Assembly: GCA_964487155.1 (NCBI GenBank)
Contig: CAZAQB010000015.1
Location: 1-38,723 of the forward strand
Direction: 5' to 3'
Source of the DNA: CAZAQB01 sp964487155
GTDB lineage: Bacteria; Pseudomonadota; Gammaproteobacteria; Nitrococcales; Nitrococcaceae
Length of the DNA stretch: 38,723 bases
The notes below the pieces were generated by a model. It saw only the letters and a list, made by a program, of their open reading frames with translations. It searched no databases and was not told where the DNA came from. Shown piece by piece: positions 1 to 7,845 of this stretch (position 1 is its first letter; every line of letters begins with the position of its first letter). Position numbers and translations under genes: made by a program.

Positions 1-25
1 GGGGAGAGGGGGAAGTCCAACTTCC
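1..25. other. Window edge: G/A-rich repeat fragment beyond acnD
   Basis: The first bases (GGGGAGAGGGGGAAG) match one arm of the G/A-rich hairpin found on the other side of acnD at 2736-2760. This could be the edge of another copy of that repeat, so acnD may be flanked by copies on both sides. Only 25 nt are visible and no full stem can be seen. Confidence 0.35.
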
Positions 26-2638
26 TCAGCCGCTCGCCGCCTCGGCCTCCGAGCCGTCCTCCATGAAGTCCTTGGCGAAGCGCTGCAGGATGCCGCCGGC
101 GGAGTAGATGCTGACCTCCTCCTGGGTGTCCAGGCGGCAGGTGACCGGCAGCTCCTCGCGGCGGCCGTCCTTGCGGTGGATCACCAGGGTGAGCGTTGCC
201 CGGGGGGCCGGCTCGCCCGCCACGTCGAAGGTCTCGGTGCCGTCCAGACCCAGGGTCTTGCGCGTGGTGCCGGGCTGAAACTCCAGAGGCAGCACCCCCA
301 TGCCCACCAGGTTGGTGCGGTGGATGCGCTCGAAGCCCTCGGCGACGATGGCCTCCACGCCGGCCAGGCGCACGCCCTTGGCGGCCCAGTCCCGCGACGA
401 ACCCTGGCCGTAGTCGGCACCGGCGATGATGATCAGCGGCTGCTTGCGCTGCTGGTAGGCCTCGATGACCTCCCACATGCGCATGACCTTGCCTTCCGGC
501 TCCAGCCGCGCCAGGGAGCCCTGGCGCACTTCGCCTTTGTCGTCCAGCACCATCTCGTTGAACAGCTTGGGGTTCGCCAGCGTGGCCCGCTGGGCGGTGA
601 GGTGGTCGCCGCGGTGGGTGGCGTAGGAGTTGAAGTCCTCCTCCGGCAGGCCCATCTGCGCCAGGTACTCGCCGGCCGCGCTGTCCAGCAGGATGGCGTT
701 GGATGGCGAGAGATGGTCGGTGGTGATGTTGTCCGGGAGAATGGCCAGCGGCCGCATGCCCGCCAGCGAGGGCCGGGCTGCAAGTGCACCCTCCCAGTAG
801 GGCGGCCGGCGGATGTAGGTGCTGCCGGGCCGCCAGTCGTACAGCGGGCTCACCTGCTCGCCCTGCTCCACCTTGATGTTGAACATCGGCGTGTAGACGT
901 TGCGGAACTGTTCCGGCTTGACATGCTCCCGGACGATGGCGTCGATCTCCGCGTCGGAGGGCCAGAGATCCTTGAGGGTCACCGGCTTGCCGTCGGCATC
1001 GAAGCCCAGGGAGTCCTTCTCGATGTCGAAGCGGATGGTGCCGGCGATGGCGTAGGCCACCACCAGGGCCGGCGAGGCCAGGAAGGCCTGCTTGGCGTAG
1101 GGGTGGATGCGGCCGTCGAAGTTGCGGTTGCCCGAGAGCACGGCGGTGGCGTAGAGGTCGCGGTCGATGATCTCCTGCTGGATTGCCGGGTCCAGCGCGC
1201 CGGACATGCCGTTGCAGCTGGTGCAGGCGAAGCCGACGATGCCGAAGCCCAGCCTCTCCAGGTCCGGCAGCAGGCCGGACTCCTTCAGGTAGGCCTCCAC
1301 CACCTTGGAACCGGGGGCCAGCGAGGTCTTCACCCAGGGCTTGCGCACCAGGCCGTACTGGCTCGCCTTGCGGGCCAGCAGGCCGGCGGAGACCACGTTG
1401 CGCGGGTTGGAGGTGTTGGTGCAGCTGGTGATGGCGGCGATGATCACCGCCCCGTCAGGCATCTGCCCCGCGGTCTCCTCCCAGGCGCCGGCGATGCCCC
1501 GCTCGGCCAGGGCCGAGGTGGGCAGCCGGCGGTGGGGATTGGACGGGCCGGCCATGGTGCGCTCCACGGCGGACAGGTCGAAGCGCAGCAGACGCTCGTA
1601 CTCGGCGCCCTTCAGGGCGTCGGCCCACAGGCCGGCCTGCTTGGCGTAGGTCTCCACCAGCTCCACCTGGGCGTCGTCCCGGCCGGTGAGCCTGAGGTAG
1701 TCGATGGTCTGGCCGTCAATGTAGAACATCGCGGCGGTGGCGCCGTACTCCGGGGTCATGTTGGAGATCGTGGCGCGGTCGCCCACGGTCAGCGCCTCGG
1801 CGCCCTCGCCGAAGAACTCCAGGTAGGCGGATACCACCCGCTCGGCGCGCAGGAACTCGGTCAGGGCCAGCACGATGTCGGTGGCGGTGATGCCCGGCTG
1901 GGGCCTGCCGGTGAGCTCCACGCCGACGATGTCCGGCAGGCGCATGTAGGAGGCCCGGCCGAGCATCACGCTTTCGGCCTCCAGGCCGCCCACGCCCACC
2001 GCGATGACCCCCAGGGCGTCCACGTGGGGGGTGTGGCTGTCGGTGCCGACACAGGTGTCCGGGAAGGCCACGCCGTCGCGCACCTGGACCACCGGCGACA
2101 TCTTCTCCAGGTTGATCTGGTGCATGATGCCGTTGCCCGGCGGGATCACATCGACGTTATGGAACGCTTTCTTGGTCCAGTCGATGAAGTGGAAGCGATC
2201 CTCGTTGCGGCGGTCCTCGATCTCGCGGTTCTTGCGGAAGGCCTCCGGGTCGAAGCCGCCGCACTCCACCGCCAGAGAGTGATCCACGATCAGCTGGGTG
2301 GGCACTACCGGGTTGACCTTGGCCGGGTCGCCGCCGCGCTCGGCGATGGCGTCGCGCAGGCCGGCCAGGTCCACCAGGGCGGTCTGGCCGAGGATGTCGT
2401 GGCACACCACTCGCGCCGGGTACCAGGGGAAGTCCAGATCCCGCCGGCGCTCGATGAGCTGTTTCAGGGAGTCGGTGAGCATCGCCGGGTCGCAGCGCCG
2501 CACCAGGTTCTCGGCCAGCACCCGGGAGGTGTAGGGAAGGGTGTCCCAGGCGCCGGGGCGGATGTCCTCCACGGCGGAGCGGGCGTCGAAATAGTCGAGA
2601 TCGGTGCCCGGCAGGGGCTTGCGGTACTGGCTGTTCAT
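26..2638 (-). CDS. acnD: Fe/S-dependent 2-methylcitrate dehydratase AcnD
   Basis: Dehydrates 2-methylcitrate in the methylcitrate cycle of propionate breakdown; it is a cytoplasmic [4Fe-4S] enzyme of the aconitase superfamily. The 870-residue protein covers the whole aconitase fold. The three cluster-ligating cysteines are visible at about C406 (TSCTN) and C472/C475 (ACTSC), and the C-terminal swivel domain carries GADYGQGSSRDWAAKG. The N-terminus (MNSQYRKPLPGT) and the position next to prpC and prpB favour AcnD over the housekeeping aconitase AcnA. In organisms with AcnD the isomerase PrpF is normally the next gene; the window ends 25 nt past the stop, so PrpF cannot be checked. It is the last gene of the operon visible here, separated from prpC by 174 nt holding two hairpins. 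The start is the ATG at 2638 with a GAGGG upstream. A general aconitase is the alternative. Confidence 0.9.
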   Translation of the reverse strand: MNSQYRKPLPGTDLDYFDARSAVEDIRPGAWDTLPYTSRVLAENLVRRCDPAMLTDSLKQLIERRRDLDFPWYPARVVCHDILGQTALVDLAGLRDAIAERGGDPAKVNPVVPTQLIVDHSLAVECGGFDPEAFRKNREIEDRRNEDRFHFIDWTKKAFHNVDVIPPGNGIMHQINLEKMSPVVQVRDGVAFPDTCVGTDSHTPHVDALGVIAVGVGGLEAESVMLGRASYMRLPDIVGVELTGRPQPGITATDIVLALTEFLRAERVVSAYLEFFGEGAEALTVGDRATISNMTPEYGATAAMFYIDGQTIDYLRLTGRDDAQVELVETYAKQAGLWADALKGAEYERLLRFDLSAVERTMAGPSNPHRRLPTSALAERGIAGAWEETAGQMPDGAVIIAAITSCTNTSNPRNVVSAGLLARKASQYGLVRKPWVKTSLAPGSKVVEAYLKESGLLPDLERLGFGIVGFACTSCNGMSGALDPAIQQEIIDRDLYATAVLSGNRNFDGRIHPYAKQAFLASPALVVAYAIAGTIRFDIEKDSLGFDADGKPVTLKDLWPSDAEIDAIVREHVKPEQFRNVYTPMFNIKVEQGEQVSPLYDWRPGSTYIRRPPYWEGALAARPSLAGMRPLAILPDNITTDHLSPSNAILLDSAAGEYLAQMGLPEEDFNSYATHRGDHLTAQRATLANPKLFNEMVLDDKGEVRQGSLARLEPEGKVMRMWEVIEAYQQRKQPLIIIAGADYGQGSSRDWAAKGVRLAGVEAIVAEGFERIHRTNLVGMGVLPLEFQPGTTRKTLGLDGTETFDVAGEPAPRATLTLVIHRKDGRREELPVTCRLDTQEEVSIYSAGGILQRFAKDFMEDGSEAEAASG

Positions 2639-2735
2639 GGTGTCAGTCCCTCACGCTCTGTGGCCTGGACCGCGGGGATTCGGCACGGGCCAGGGTTTGA
2701 AGCTCGGGGGTTGAAGCTCTCCCCCTCTCCCCCGG

Positions 2736-2760
2736 CCCCTCTCCCGCAAGGGGAGAGGGG
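2736..2760. repeat. G/A-rich hairpin (dispersed-repeat type)
   Basis: CCCCTCTCCC pairs with GGGAGAGGGG around a small GCAAG loop, giving a perfect 10-bp stem in the 174-nt prpC-acnD spacer. This C/T-G/A palindrome is a common type of intergenic repeat in GC-rich proteobacteria (general knowledge, not searched). It lacks a U-tract on either strand, so it is more likely a repeat or an RNA-processing/attenuating stem than an intrinsic terminator. Confidence 0.55.
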
Positions 2761-2775
2761 AGTTGGGCGGCCGGC

Positions 2776-2796
2776 CCCCTCGCGCATGGCGAGGGG
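2776..2796. repeat. Hairpin just downstream of prpC
   Basis: CCCCTCGC and GCGAGGGG form a perfect 8-bp stem with a GCATG loop, beginning 17 nt past the prpC stop. No T-run follows. With the second hairpin at 2736-2760 it could protect or partly terminate the acuI-prpB-prpC message ahead of acnD. Part of its right arm and the following 30 nt resemble 12374-12413. Confidence 0.4.
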
Positions 2797-2812
2797 GGTG
2801 CGGGCATGGCGC

Positions 2813-3943
2813 TCAGCCGCGCTCCGGCAGGGACGGCCAGGGCCGCAGGTCCGGCCCGGTGTACTCGGCGCTCGGGCGGATGATGCGGTTGTTGGCCCGC
2901 TGCTCGAAGACGTGGGCGCACCAGCCGGTCACCCGCGACATCACGAAGATGGGAGTGAACAGCTTGGTGGGGATGCCCATGAAGTGGTAGGCGGAGGCGT
3001 GGTAGAAGTCGGCGTTGGCGAAGAGTTTTTTCTCCCGCCACATGACCGCCTCCACCCGCTCGGACACCGGGAACAGGGTGGTGTCGCCCGCCTCCTCGGC
3101 GAGCTTGCGGGACCACTCCTTGATGATGGCGTTGCGCGGGTCGGTCTCGGTGTAGACCGCGTGGCCGAAGCCCATCACCTTGTCCTTGCGCTCAAGCTTC
3201 GCCAGCAGCTCCCGCTCCGCCTGGTCCGGATCGCTCCACTGCTCCAGCATGGCCATGGCCGCCTCGTTGGCGCCGCCGTGCAGCGGGCCGCGCAGCGAGC
3301 CGATGGCGCCGGTGACGCAGGAGTGGATGTCCGACAGGGTGGAGGCACAGACCCGGGCGGTGAACGTCGAGGCGTTGAACTCGTGCTCGGCGTACAGGAT
3401 CAGCGAGGCGTGCATCACCTGCTCGTGCAGGGCGTTGGGCTGCTCGCCGCACAGCAGGTGCAGGAAATGCGCGCCGATGGAGTCGTCGTCGGTGGCGGTG
3501 TCCACGCGCACGCCGTCGTGGCTGTAGCGGTACCAGTAGGTGATGATGCCGGGCAGCGCCGCCAGCAGACGGTCGGTGCACTGGGACTGCTGGGAGAAAT
3601 CCTCCTCGGTCTCCAGGTTGCCCAGCACCGAGGCGCCGGTGCGCATCACATCCATGGGATGGGCGGAGGCGGGGATGCGCTCCAGCACTTCGCGCAGCGC
3701 GCCCGGCAGCTCACGCATGCCCTGCAGCCGACGCTTGTAGTCAGCGAGCTCGGCGGCGGTGGGGGCCTCGCCGTAGAGCAGCAGGTAGGCCACCTCCTCG
3801 AACTGGGCGTTGCGGGCCAGATCCTGGACGTCGTAGCCCCGGTAGGTCAGCCCGGTGCCCTCCTTGCCGACCGTACACAGGGCGGTCTCGCCGGCGGTCA
3901 TGCCCCGCAGGCCGGGGCCGAGCTTCTTCGCGGTCATGGTCAT
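2813..3943 (-). CDS. prpC: 2-methylcitrate synthase PrpC
   Basis: Condenses propionyl-CoA with oxaloacetate to 2-methylcitrate, the entry step of the methylcitrate cycle. The 376-residue length fits the short bacterial citrate-synthase family, and the sequence carries GLTYRGYDVQDLA near the N-terminus and the active-site regions GPLHGGANEAAM and MGFGHAVY. The C-terminus (ANNRIIRPSAEYTGP) is typical of PrpC. It lies 23 nt downstream of prpB and upstream of acnD, which separates it from a housekeeping citrate synthase. Two in-frame ATGs lie close together (3943 and 3937); the outer one is used here, and GAGGACGAGGAC upstream could serve either. Confidence 0.94.
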   Translation of the reverse strand: MTMTAKKLGPGLRGMTAGETALCTVGKEGTGLTYRGYDVQDLARNAQFEEVAYLLLYGEAPTAAELADYKRRLQGMRELPGALREVLERIPASAHPMDVMRTGASVLGNLETEEDFSQQSQCTDRLLAALPGIITYWYRYSHDGVRVDTATDDDSIGAHFLHLLCGEQPNALHEQVMHASLILYAEHEFNASTFTARVCASTLSDIHSCVTGAIGSLRGPLHGGANEAAMAMLEQWSDPDQAERELLAKLERKDKVMGFGHAVYTETDPRNAIIKEWSRKLAEEAGDTTLFPVSERVEAVMWREKKLFANADFYHASAYHFMGIPTKLFTPIFVMSRVTGWCAHVFEQRANNRIIRPSAEYTGPDLRPWPSLPERG

Positions 3944-3966
3944 CTGTCCTCGTCCTCTTGGCTGGC

Positions 3967-4851
3967 CTACTGGCCCTGGCTGAACAGCTGGTCCAGCTTG
4001 CGCTCGTAGTCGTGATAGCCCAGCACCTCGTAGAGTTCGGCGCGGGTCTGCATGAGGTCCAGCACCGACTTCTGGGTGCCCTCGTTGCGGATCGAGGCGT
4101 ACACCTGCTCGGCGGCCCGGCTCATGGCCCGGAACGCCGACAGCGGATACAGCACCAGGCCGGCGCCGGCCTCGCGCAGCTCGTCGACGGTAAACAGCGG
4201 GGTCTGGCCGAACTCGGTGATATTGGCCAGCACCGGCACCTGGACGCGCCGGGTGAAGGCCTGGAACTCGTCGCGCTGGTGCAGGGCCTCGGCGAAGATC
4301 ATGTCGGCGCCGGCCTCCACGTAGGCGCAGGCACGCTCGACGGCGGCGTCCAGGCCCTCGCTCTGGTGGGCGTCGGTACGGGCCATGATAACGAACTGCT
4401 CGTCGCTGCGGGCGTCCACCGCGGCCTTCACCCGGTCCGCCATTTCTTCCTTGGATACCAGAGCCTTGCCGGGCCGGTGGCCGCAGCGCTTGGCCTGCAC
4501 CTGGTCCTCGATGTGCACCGCACCGGCGCCGGCCCGGGTCAGTTCCTGGACGGTGCGGGCGATGTTGAAGGCCCCGCCCCAGCCGGTGTCGATGTCCACC
4601 AGCAGCGGGACGTCGCAGATGCCAGCGATGCGGCGCACGTCCTCGGCGACATCGTTGAGCATGGTGATGCCCAGATCCGGCAGGCCGAAGGAGGCGTTGG
4701 CGACGCCGGCGCCGGAGAGGTAGATGGCGCGGAAGCCGGCGCGTTGCGCCAGCAACCCACTGTAGGCGTTGATGGTGCCGGCCACCTGCAGTGGCCGCTC
4801 CTCGGCCACTGCCCGGCGGAAGCGGGCACCGGCGGAATCCATGGTCGTCAT
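3967..4851 (-). CDS. prpB: Methylisocitrate lyase PrpB
   Basis: Cleaves 2-methylisocitrate to pyruvate and succinate, the last step of the methylcitrate cycle. The 294-residue protein belongs to the isocitrate lyase/PEP mutase superfamily. It shows YLSGAGVANASFG at about 45-56, metal-binding DIDTGWGG at 86-93, and the catalytic KRCGH with C123. The start at 4851 has a GGGGGAG ribosome-binding site 7 nt upstream; an internal ATG three codons in is possible. It is the second gene of the operon, 119 nt after acuI and 23 nt before prpC. Confidence 0.95.
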   Translation of the reverse strand: MTTMDSAGARFRRAVAEERPLQVAGTINAYSGLLAQRAGFRAIYLSGAGVANASFGLPDLGITMLNDVAEDVRRIAGICDVPLLVDIDTGWGGAFNIARTVQELTRAGAGAVHIEDQVQAKRCGHRPGKALVSKEEMADRVKAAVDARSDEQFVIMARTDAHQSEGLDAAVERACAYVEAGADMIFAEALHQRDEFQAFTRRVQVPVLANITEFGQTPLFTVDELREAGAGLVLYPLSAFRAMSRAAEQVYASIRNEGTQKSVLDLMQTRAELYEVLGYHDYERKLDQLFSQGQ

Positions 4852-4970
4852 CAGGTTACTCCCCCTTGCTTCGGTGCCCCTGAGGGCACGTGGGGCCCGG
4901 CCGGGTGCAGGCGCCGCAGGCGGCGCCGCCCCGGGGGCGGCTGGACGTGGCGGGCTGTGCCCGCGGCGTC
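4852..4970. other. acuI-prpB spacer with GC-rich hairpins
   Basis: The 119-nt spacer holds GTGCCC-CTGA-GGGCAC (about 4876-4893) and a GGCGCC/GGCGCC-rich stretch. No T-run follows on the minus strand. It could attenuate transcription or tune message stability between acuI and prpB, or simply reflect high GC. No ORF is visible in it. Confidence 0.3.
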
Positions 4971-5978
4971 CTATCGTTCATCGGGCGCGCCGGTGAGGCG
5001 GACCACGATGCGTCCGGTGTTGCCCCGCTCCAGCAGCCGCTGGCAGGCCTCGGGGGCCTCCTCCAGGGGCACGGTGGAGCAGGCGATGGTCTCCAGGTGC
5101 CGCGGCTTGAGCTCCACGGCCAGGCGCTCCCAGACCCGGCGGCGCAGGTCCATGGGGCAGTTGGAGGCGGTCACTCCCAGCAGGCTCACGCCCCGCAGCA
5201 GCAGGGGCATCAGCGAGGTCTGCAGCCGGTCACCGGCGGGCAGGCCCACCGCCACTGCGGCGCACCAGGGCTTCAGCGTGCGCAGGATCCAGTCGAGGCC
5301 GGGGCCGCCCACCGTATCCACGGCAGCACCCCAGCGCGGCGCCTCCAGGGCCCGGTCGCCGGGCTGCAGGTCCTCCGGGGACCACACCTCGGCAGCGCCC
5401 AGGGACTCGAGGTAGTTTTTCCGGTCCGGCTTTCCGGTGACGGCGGTCACGCAGTAGCCGGCCTTGCTGAGCAGGTCCACGGCCACGCTGCCCACGCCGC
5501 CGGAGGCGCCGGTGACCAGCGCCGGCCCGAGGGCCGGGTGGGTGCCGACGGACTCCAGCCGCTCCAGCGCCAGGGCGGCGGTGAACCCGGCCGTGCCCAG
5601 TGCCATGGCCTCCCACAGGCCGAGGCCCCCGGGTAAGCGGATGACCCAGTCACCCGGCACCCGCACCTGCTCCGCCCAGCCGCCGTCGTGGCGCTCCCCC
5701 AGGCCGCAGCCGGTCACCAGCACCGCCTCACCGGGCTGGAAGCGGGAGTCCCGGCTCTCCAGCACGGTGCCGCAGACATCGATGCCCGGCACCAGCGGGT
5801 GGCGGCTGTGGATCGGCGCCCGGCCCAGCACCCCGAGGGCATCCTTGTAGTTGACGCTGGAGTATGTCGCCCGGATGACCACGTCCCCCGGCGCGAGATC
5901 CGACAGCGAAAGGCGTTCCATCCGAACCTGGATCCGGTCGCCTTCGCGGTGCACTCGACAGGCTCTAAAGGGCGTCAA
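4971..5978 (-). CDS. acuI: Acrylyl-CoA reductase / YhdH-family MDR oxidoreductase
   Basis: A zinc-free medium-chain dehydrogenase/reductase of the YhdH/AcuI family, whose members reduce acrylyl-CoA to propionyl-CoA with NADPH. Seen in the sequence are YSSVNYKDALGV near residue 40, the GIDVCGTV region, the Rossmann motif VTGASGGVGSVAVDLL near 150, and the C-terminal GNTGRIVVRL. The frame stays open to a TTG at 6053. I chose the TTG at 5978 because the protein then begins MTPFRACRVH, the usual start of this family; neither TTG has a good ribosome-binding site. The predicted product is 335 aa. It is the first gene of the prp cluster, and its product would feed propionyl-CoA to PrpC. The substrate is inferred from family and neighbourhood; another quinone or enoyl reductase activity is possible. 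Confidence 0.78.
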   Translation of the reverse strand: MTPFRACRVHREGDRIQVRMERLSLSDLAPGDVVIRATYSSVNYKDALGVLGRAPIHSRHPLVPGIDVCGTVLESRDSRFQPGEAVLVTGCGLGERHDGGWAEQVRVPGDWVIRLPGGLGLWEAMALGTAGFTAALALERLESVGTHPALGPALVTGASGGVGSVAVDLLSKAGYCVTAVTGKPDRKNYLESLGAAEVWSPEDLQPGDRALEAPRWGAAVDTVGGPGLDWILRTLKPWCAAVAVGLPAGDRLQTSLMPLLLRGVSLLGVTASNCPMDLRRRVWERLAVELKPRHLETIACSTVPLEEAPEACQRLLERGNTGRIVVRLTGAPDER

Positions 5979-6298
5979 TTCAAAGCTCGCAGGAATAATG
6001 GAGCGCCAGTCTACTCCACTCGAAAGTCTATTCCCAAATCCCTGAAGAAACAATTGGTTACGGAGCTTTTCTTGGGATTATTAGTGCCGCTTCAGGGGCC
6101 TCCGGGACGCCTGTATTTGGATTTTTTATGCTGGGTGATAAGCAAAATTGATTCTGCGGGGCGCCAGACCGGGTTCCGGGGGAAGTGCGGCCCACGCAGG
6201 GGCGGCAGCACGGGTGGCCGACCGCGGGGCCTGCACGGGCAGTGAAGGAGCAGAGGGTGGGTCAGTGGGGGAGTCAGAAAGTCTTTCTGATCAACACC
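5979..6298 (-). promoter_or_regulatory. acuI-prp upstream region, promoter and operator candidates
   Basis: This stretch between lpdA and acuI is visibly more AT-rich at 5990-6150 than its surroundings, as expected of the promoter for acuI-prpB-prpC-acnD. A weak sigma-70-like pair on the minus strand (TTGTTT at 6048-6053, TAGACT about 17 nt on) would start RNA roughly 35-40 nt before the TTG start. A perfect palindrome, TCAGAAAGTCTTTCTGA, lies at 6274-6290. No gene is seen here and no prp regulator gene is in the window. The promoter assignment is tentative. Confidence 0.3.
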
Positions 6299-6336
6299 CC
6301 CGGCCCCGTAGCGCCCCACGGCGCGCCGGGGCCGGG
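6299..6336 (-). terminator. Hairpin after lpdA, possible suc operon terminator
   Basis: CCCGGCCCCG (6299-6308) and CGGGGCCGGG (6327-6336) make a perfect 10-bp stem with an 18-nt loop, just 6 nt beyond the lpdA stop. There is no T-tract; a second perfect palindrome (6274-6290) follows about 8 nt on. The position suits transcription termination or 3'-end protection of the sucA-sucB-lpdA message, but the missing U-run makes intrinsic termination uncertain. Confidence 0.45.
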
Positions 6337-6342
6337 AGGCGC

Positions 6343-7761
6343 TCAGTTGGCCTTGTGGATGGCGCGCTTGTCGGCCGCCATGGCGGCCTCGTGCACCGCC
6401 TCGGAGAGGGTGGGATGGGCATGGACGATGCGGGCCAGATCCTCGGAGCTGCCGCCAAATTCCATGGCCACCACCGCCTCGGCGATCAACTCGGAGGCCT
6501 GGGGGCCGTCGATGTGCACCCCCAGCAGGCGATCGGTCTCCTTGTGGGCGATGACCTTCACCAGCCCCACCGGGAAGTCCAGCGCCCGGGCCCGGCCGGT
6601 GGCGCCGAAATTGAAGGTGCCCACCTTGTAGGGCGTGCCGGCGGCCTTGAGCTGCTCCTCGGTCCTGCCCACCCAGGCGATCTCCGGGTGGGTGTAGATC
6701 ACCCAGGGGATGGTCTCGTAGCTGATGTGTCCCGGCTGGCCGGCGATCAGCTCGGCCACCATGGCGCCCTCCTCCATACCCTTGTGGGCCAGCATGGGGC
6801 CGCGCACCACGTCGCCGATGGCGTAAACGCCGGGGAGGTTGGTCTCGCAGCGCTCATTGACGTGCACGAAGCCGCGTTCGTCGGTGAGCAGTTCCACGTC
6901 GTCGCTGGCCAGGCCGTCGGTGTGGGGGCGACGTCCCACCGAGACGATGAGCTTGTCCACCTGGATCTTGTGCTTGCCGTCGGTGTCCTCGAAGTGGACG
7001 GTCACCTGCTTGCCCGCCCGGGTCTCCGTGACCCGGGCCCCCAGGCGGATCTCCAGGCCCTGCTTCTCGAACTGCTTCTTCGCGTCCCGGGCCACCTGCT
7101 GGTCCACCGGCGCCAGGAAGGTGTCCTGGGCTTCAAGCATCACCACCTTGGAGCCCAGGCGGTTCCAGACGCTGCCCATTTCCAGGCCGATGACGCCGGC
7201 ACCGATTACCCCGAGGCGCTTCGGCACCTCGGTGAACTCCAGGGCGCCGGTGGAGGTGACCACGTGCTCGCCCAGCGGGGCGGCATCGATCTCGATGGGG
7301 CGGGAGCCGGTGGCCAGGATCACATACTCGCCCTGCAGCGTCTCGGGGTTGCCCTTGAGGGGAGTGACCTCCACCTGGCGGTCCCCCAGCAGCCGGCCGT
7401 GGCCCTGGTACCAGTCGATCTTGTTGGCCTTGAACAGCTGCTGGATGCCCCCGGTAAGATCGGCGACGATCTTGTCCTTGCGGGCGATCATCTTCTCCAC
7501 GTCGATCGCAACCGAGTCGATCTGGATGCCGTGATTGCCGAGATTCTCCTTGGCGTCGTGGTAGCGCTCGGAGGAGTCGAGCAGCGCCTTGGAGGGGATA
7601 CAGCCCACGTTCAGGCAGGTGCCGCCGAGGGCAGGCTGCTCGCCCTTGCGCTGGAACTCGTCCACCACGGCCGCGGACATGCCCAGCTGGGCGCAGCGGA
7701 TGGCGGCGTGGTAGCCGGCCGGGCCGGCGCCGATGACGATGACGTCGTAGGACTTGGACAT
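6343..7761 (-). CDS. lpdA: Dihydrolipoyl dehydrogenase (E3)
   Basis: FAD enzyme that re-oxidises the dihydrolipoyl arm of the 2-oxoglutarate dehydrogenase E2 and passes electrons to NAD+. The 472-residue protein has the N-terminal FAD motif VIGAGPAGYHAA, the redox disulfide GGTCLNVGC (C49, C54), the second nucleotide motif VIGAGVIGLEMGS near 185, and the C-terminal interface HAHPTLSEAVHE (H449, E454). The frame extends 15 codons further, but the ATG at 7761 has a GGGAGACTC ribosome-binding site and gives the normal N-terminus MSKSYDVIVIG. It is third in the sucA-sucB-lpdA operon, so it is probably the E3 dedicated to this complex. A pyruvate dehydrogenase E3 role is also possible. Confidence 0.95.
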   Translation of the reverse strand: MSKSYDVIVIGAGPAGYHAAIRCAQLGMSAAVVDEFQRKGEQPALGGTCLNVGCIPSKALLDSSERYHDAKENLGNHGIQIDSVAIDVEKMIARKDKIVADLTGGIQQLFKANKIDWYQGHGRLLGDRQVEVTPLKGNPETLQGEYVILATGSRPIEIDAAPLGEHVVTSTGALEFTEVPKRLGVIGAGVIGLEMGSVWNRLGSKVVMLEAQDTFLAPVDQQVARDAKKQFEKQGLEIRLGARVTETRAGKQVTVHFEDTDGKHKIQVDKLIVSVGRRPHTDGLASDDVELLTDERGFVHVNERCETNLPGVYAIGDVVRGPMLAHKGMEEGAMVAELIAGQPGHISYETIPWVIYTHPEIAWVGRTEEQLKAAGTPYKVGTFNFGATGRARALDFPVGLVKVIAHKETDRLLGVHIDGPQASELIAEAVVAMEFGGSSEDLARIVHAHPTLSEAVHEAAMAADKRAIHKAN

Positions 7762-7845
7762 GAGTCTCCCCGTTGAATGGTTGCGCCCGACCGGGAGGCG
7801 GCCCACCCACCCCGGCCGGCCGGCCCCGGTAACCGAAAAACCGCT

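Noticed and set aside
176..4009. 1277-codon open frame on the plus strand
   Set aside because: It runs antisense to acnD and prpC. Its translation is Gly/Val/His/Gln-rich without motifs, the usual antisense shadow in GC-rich DNA.
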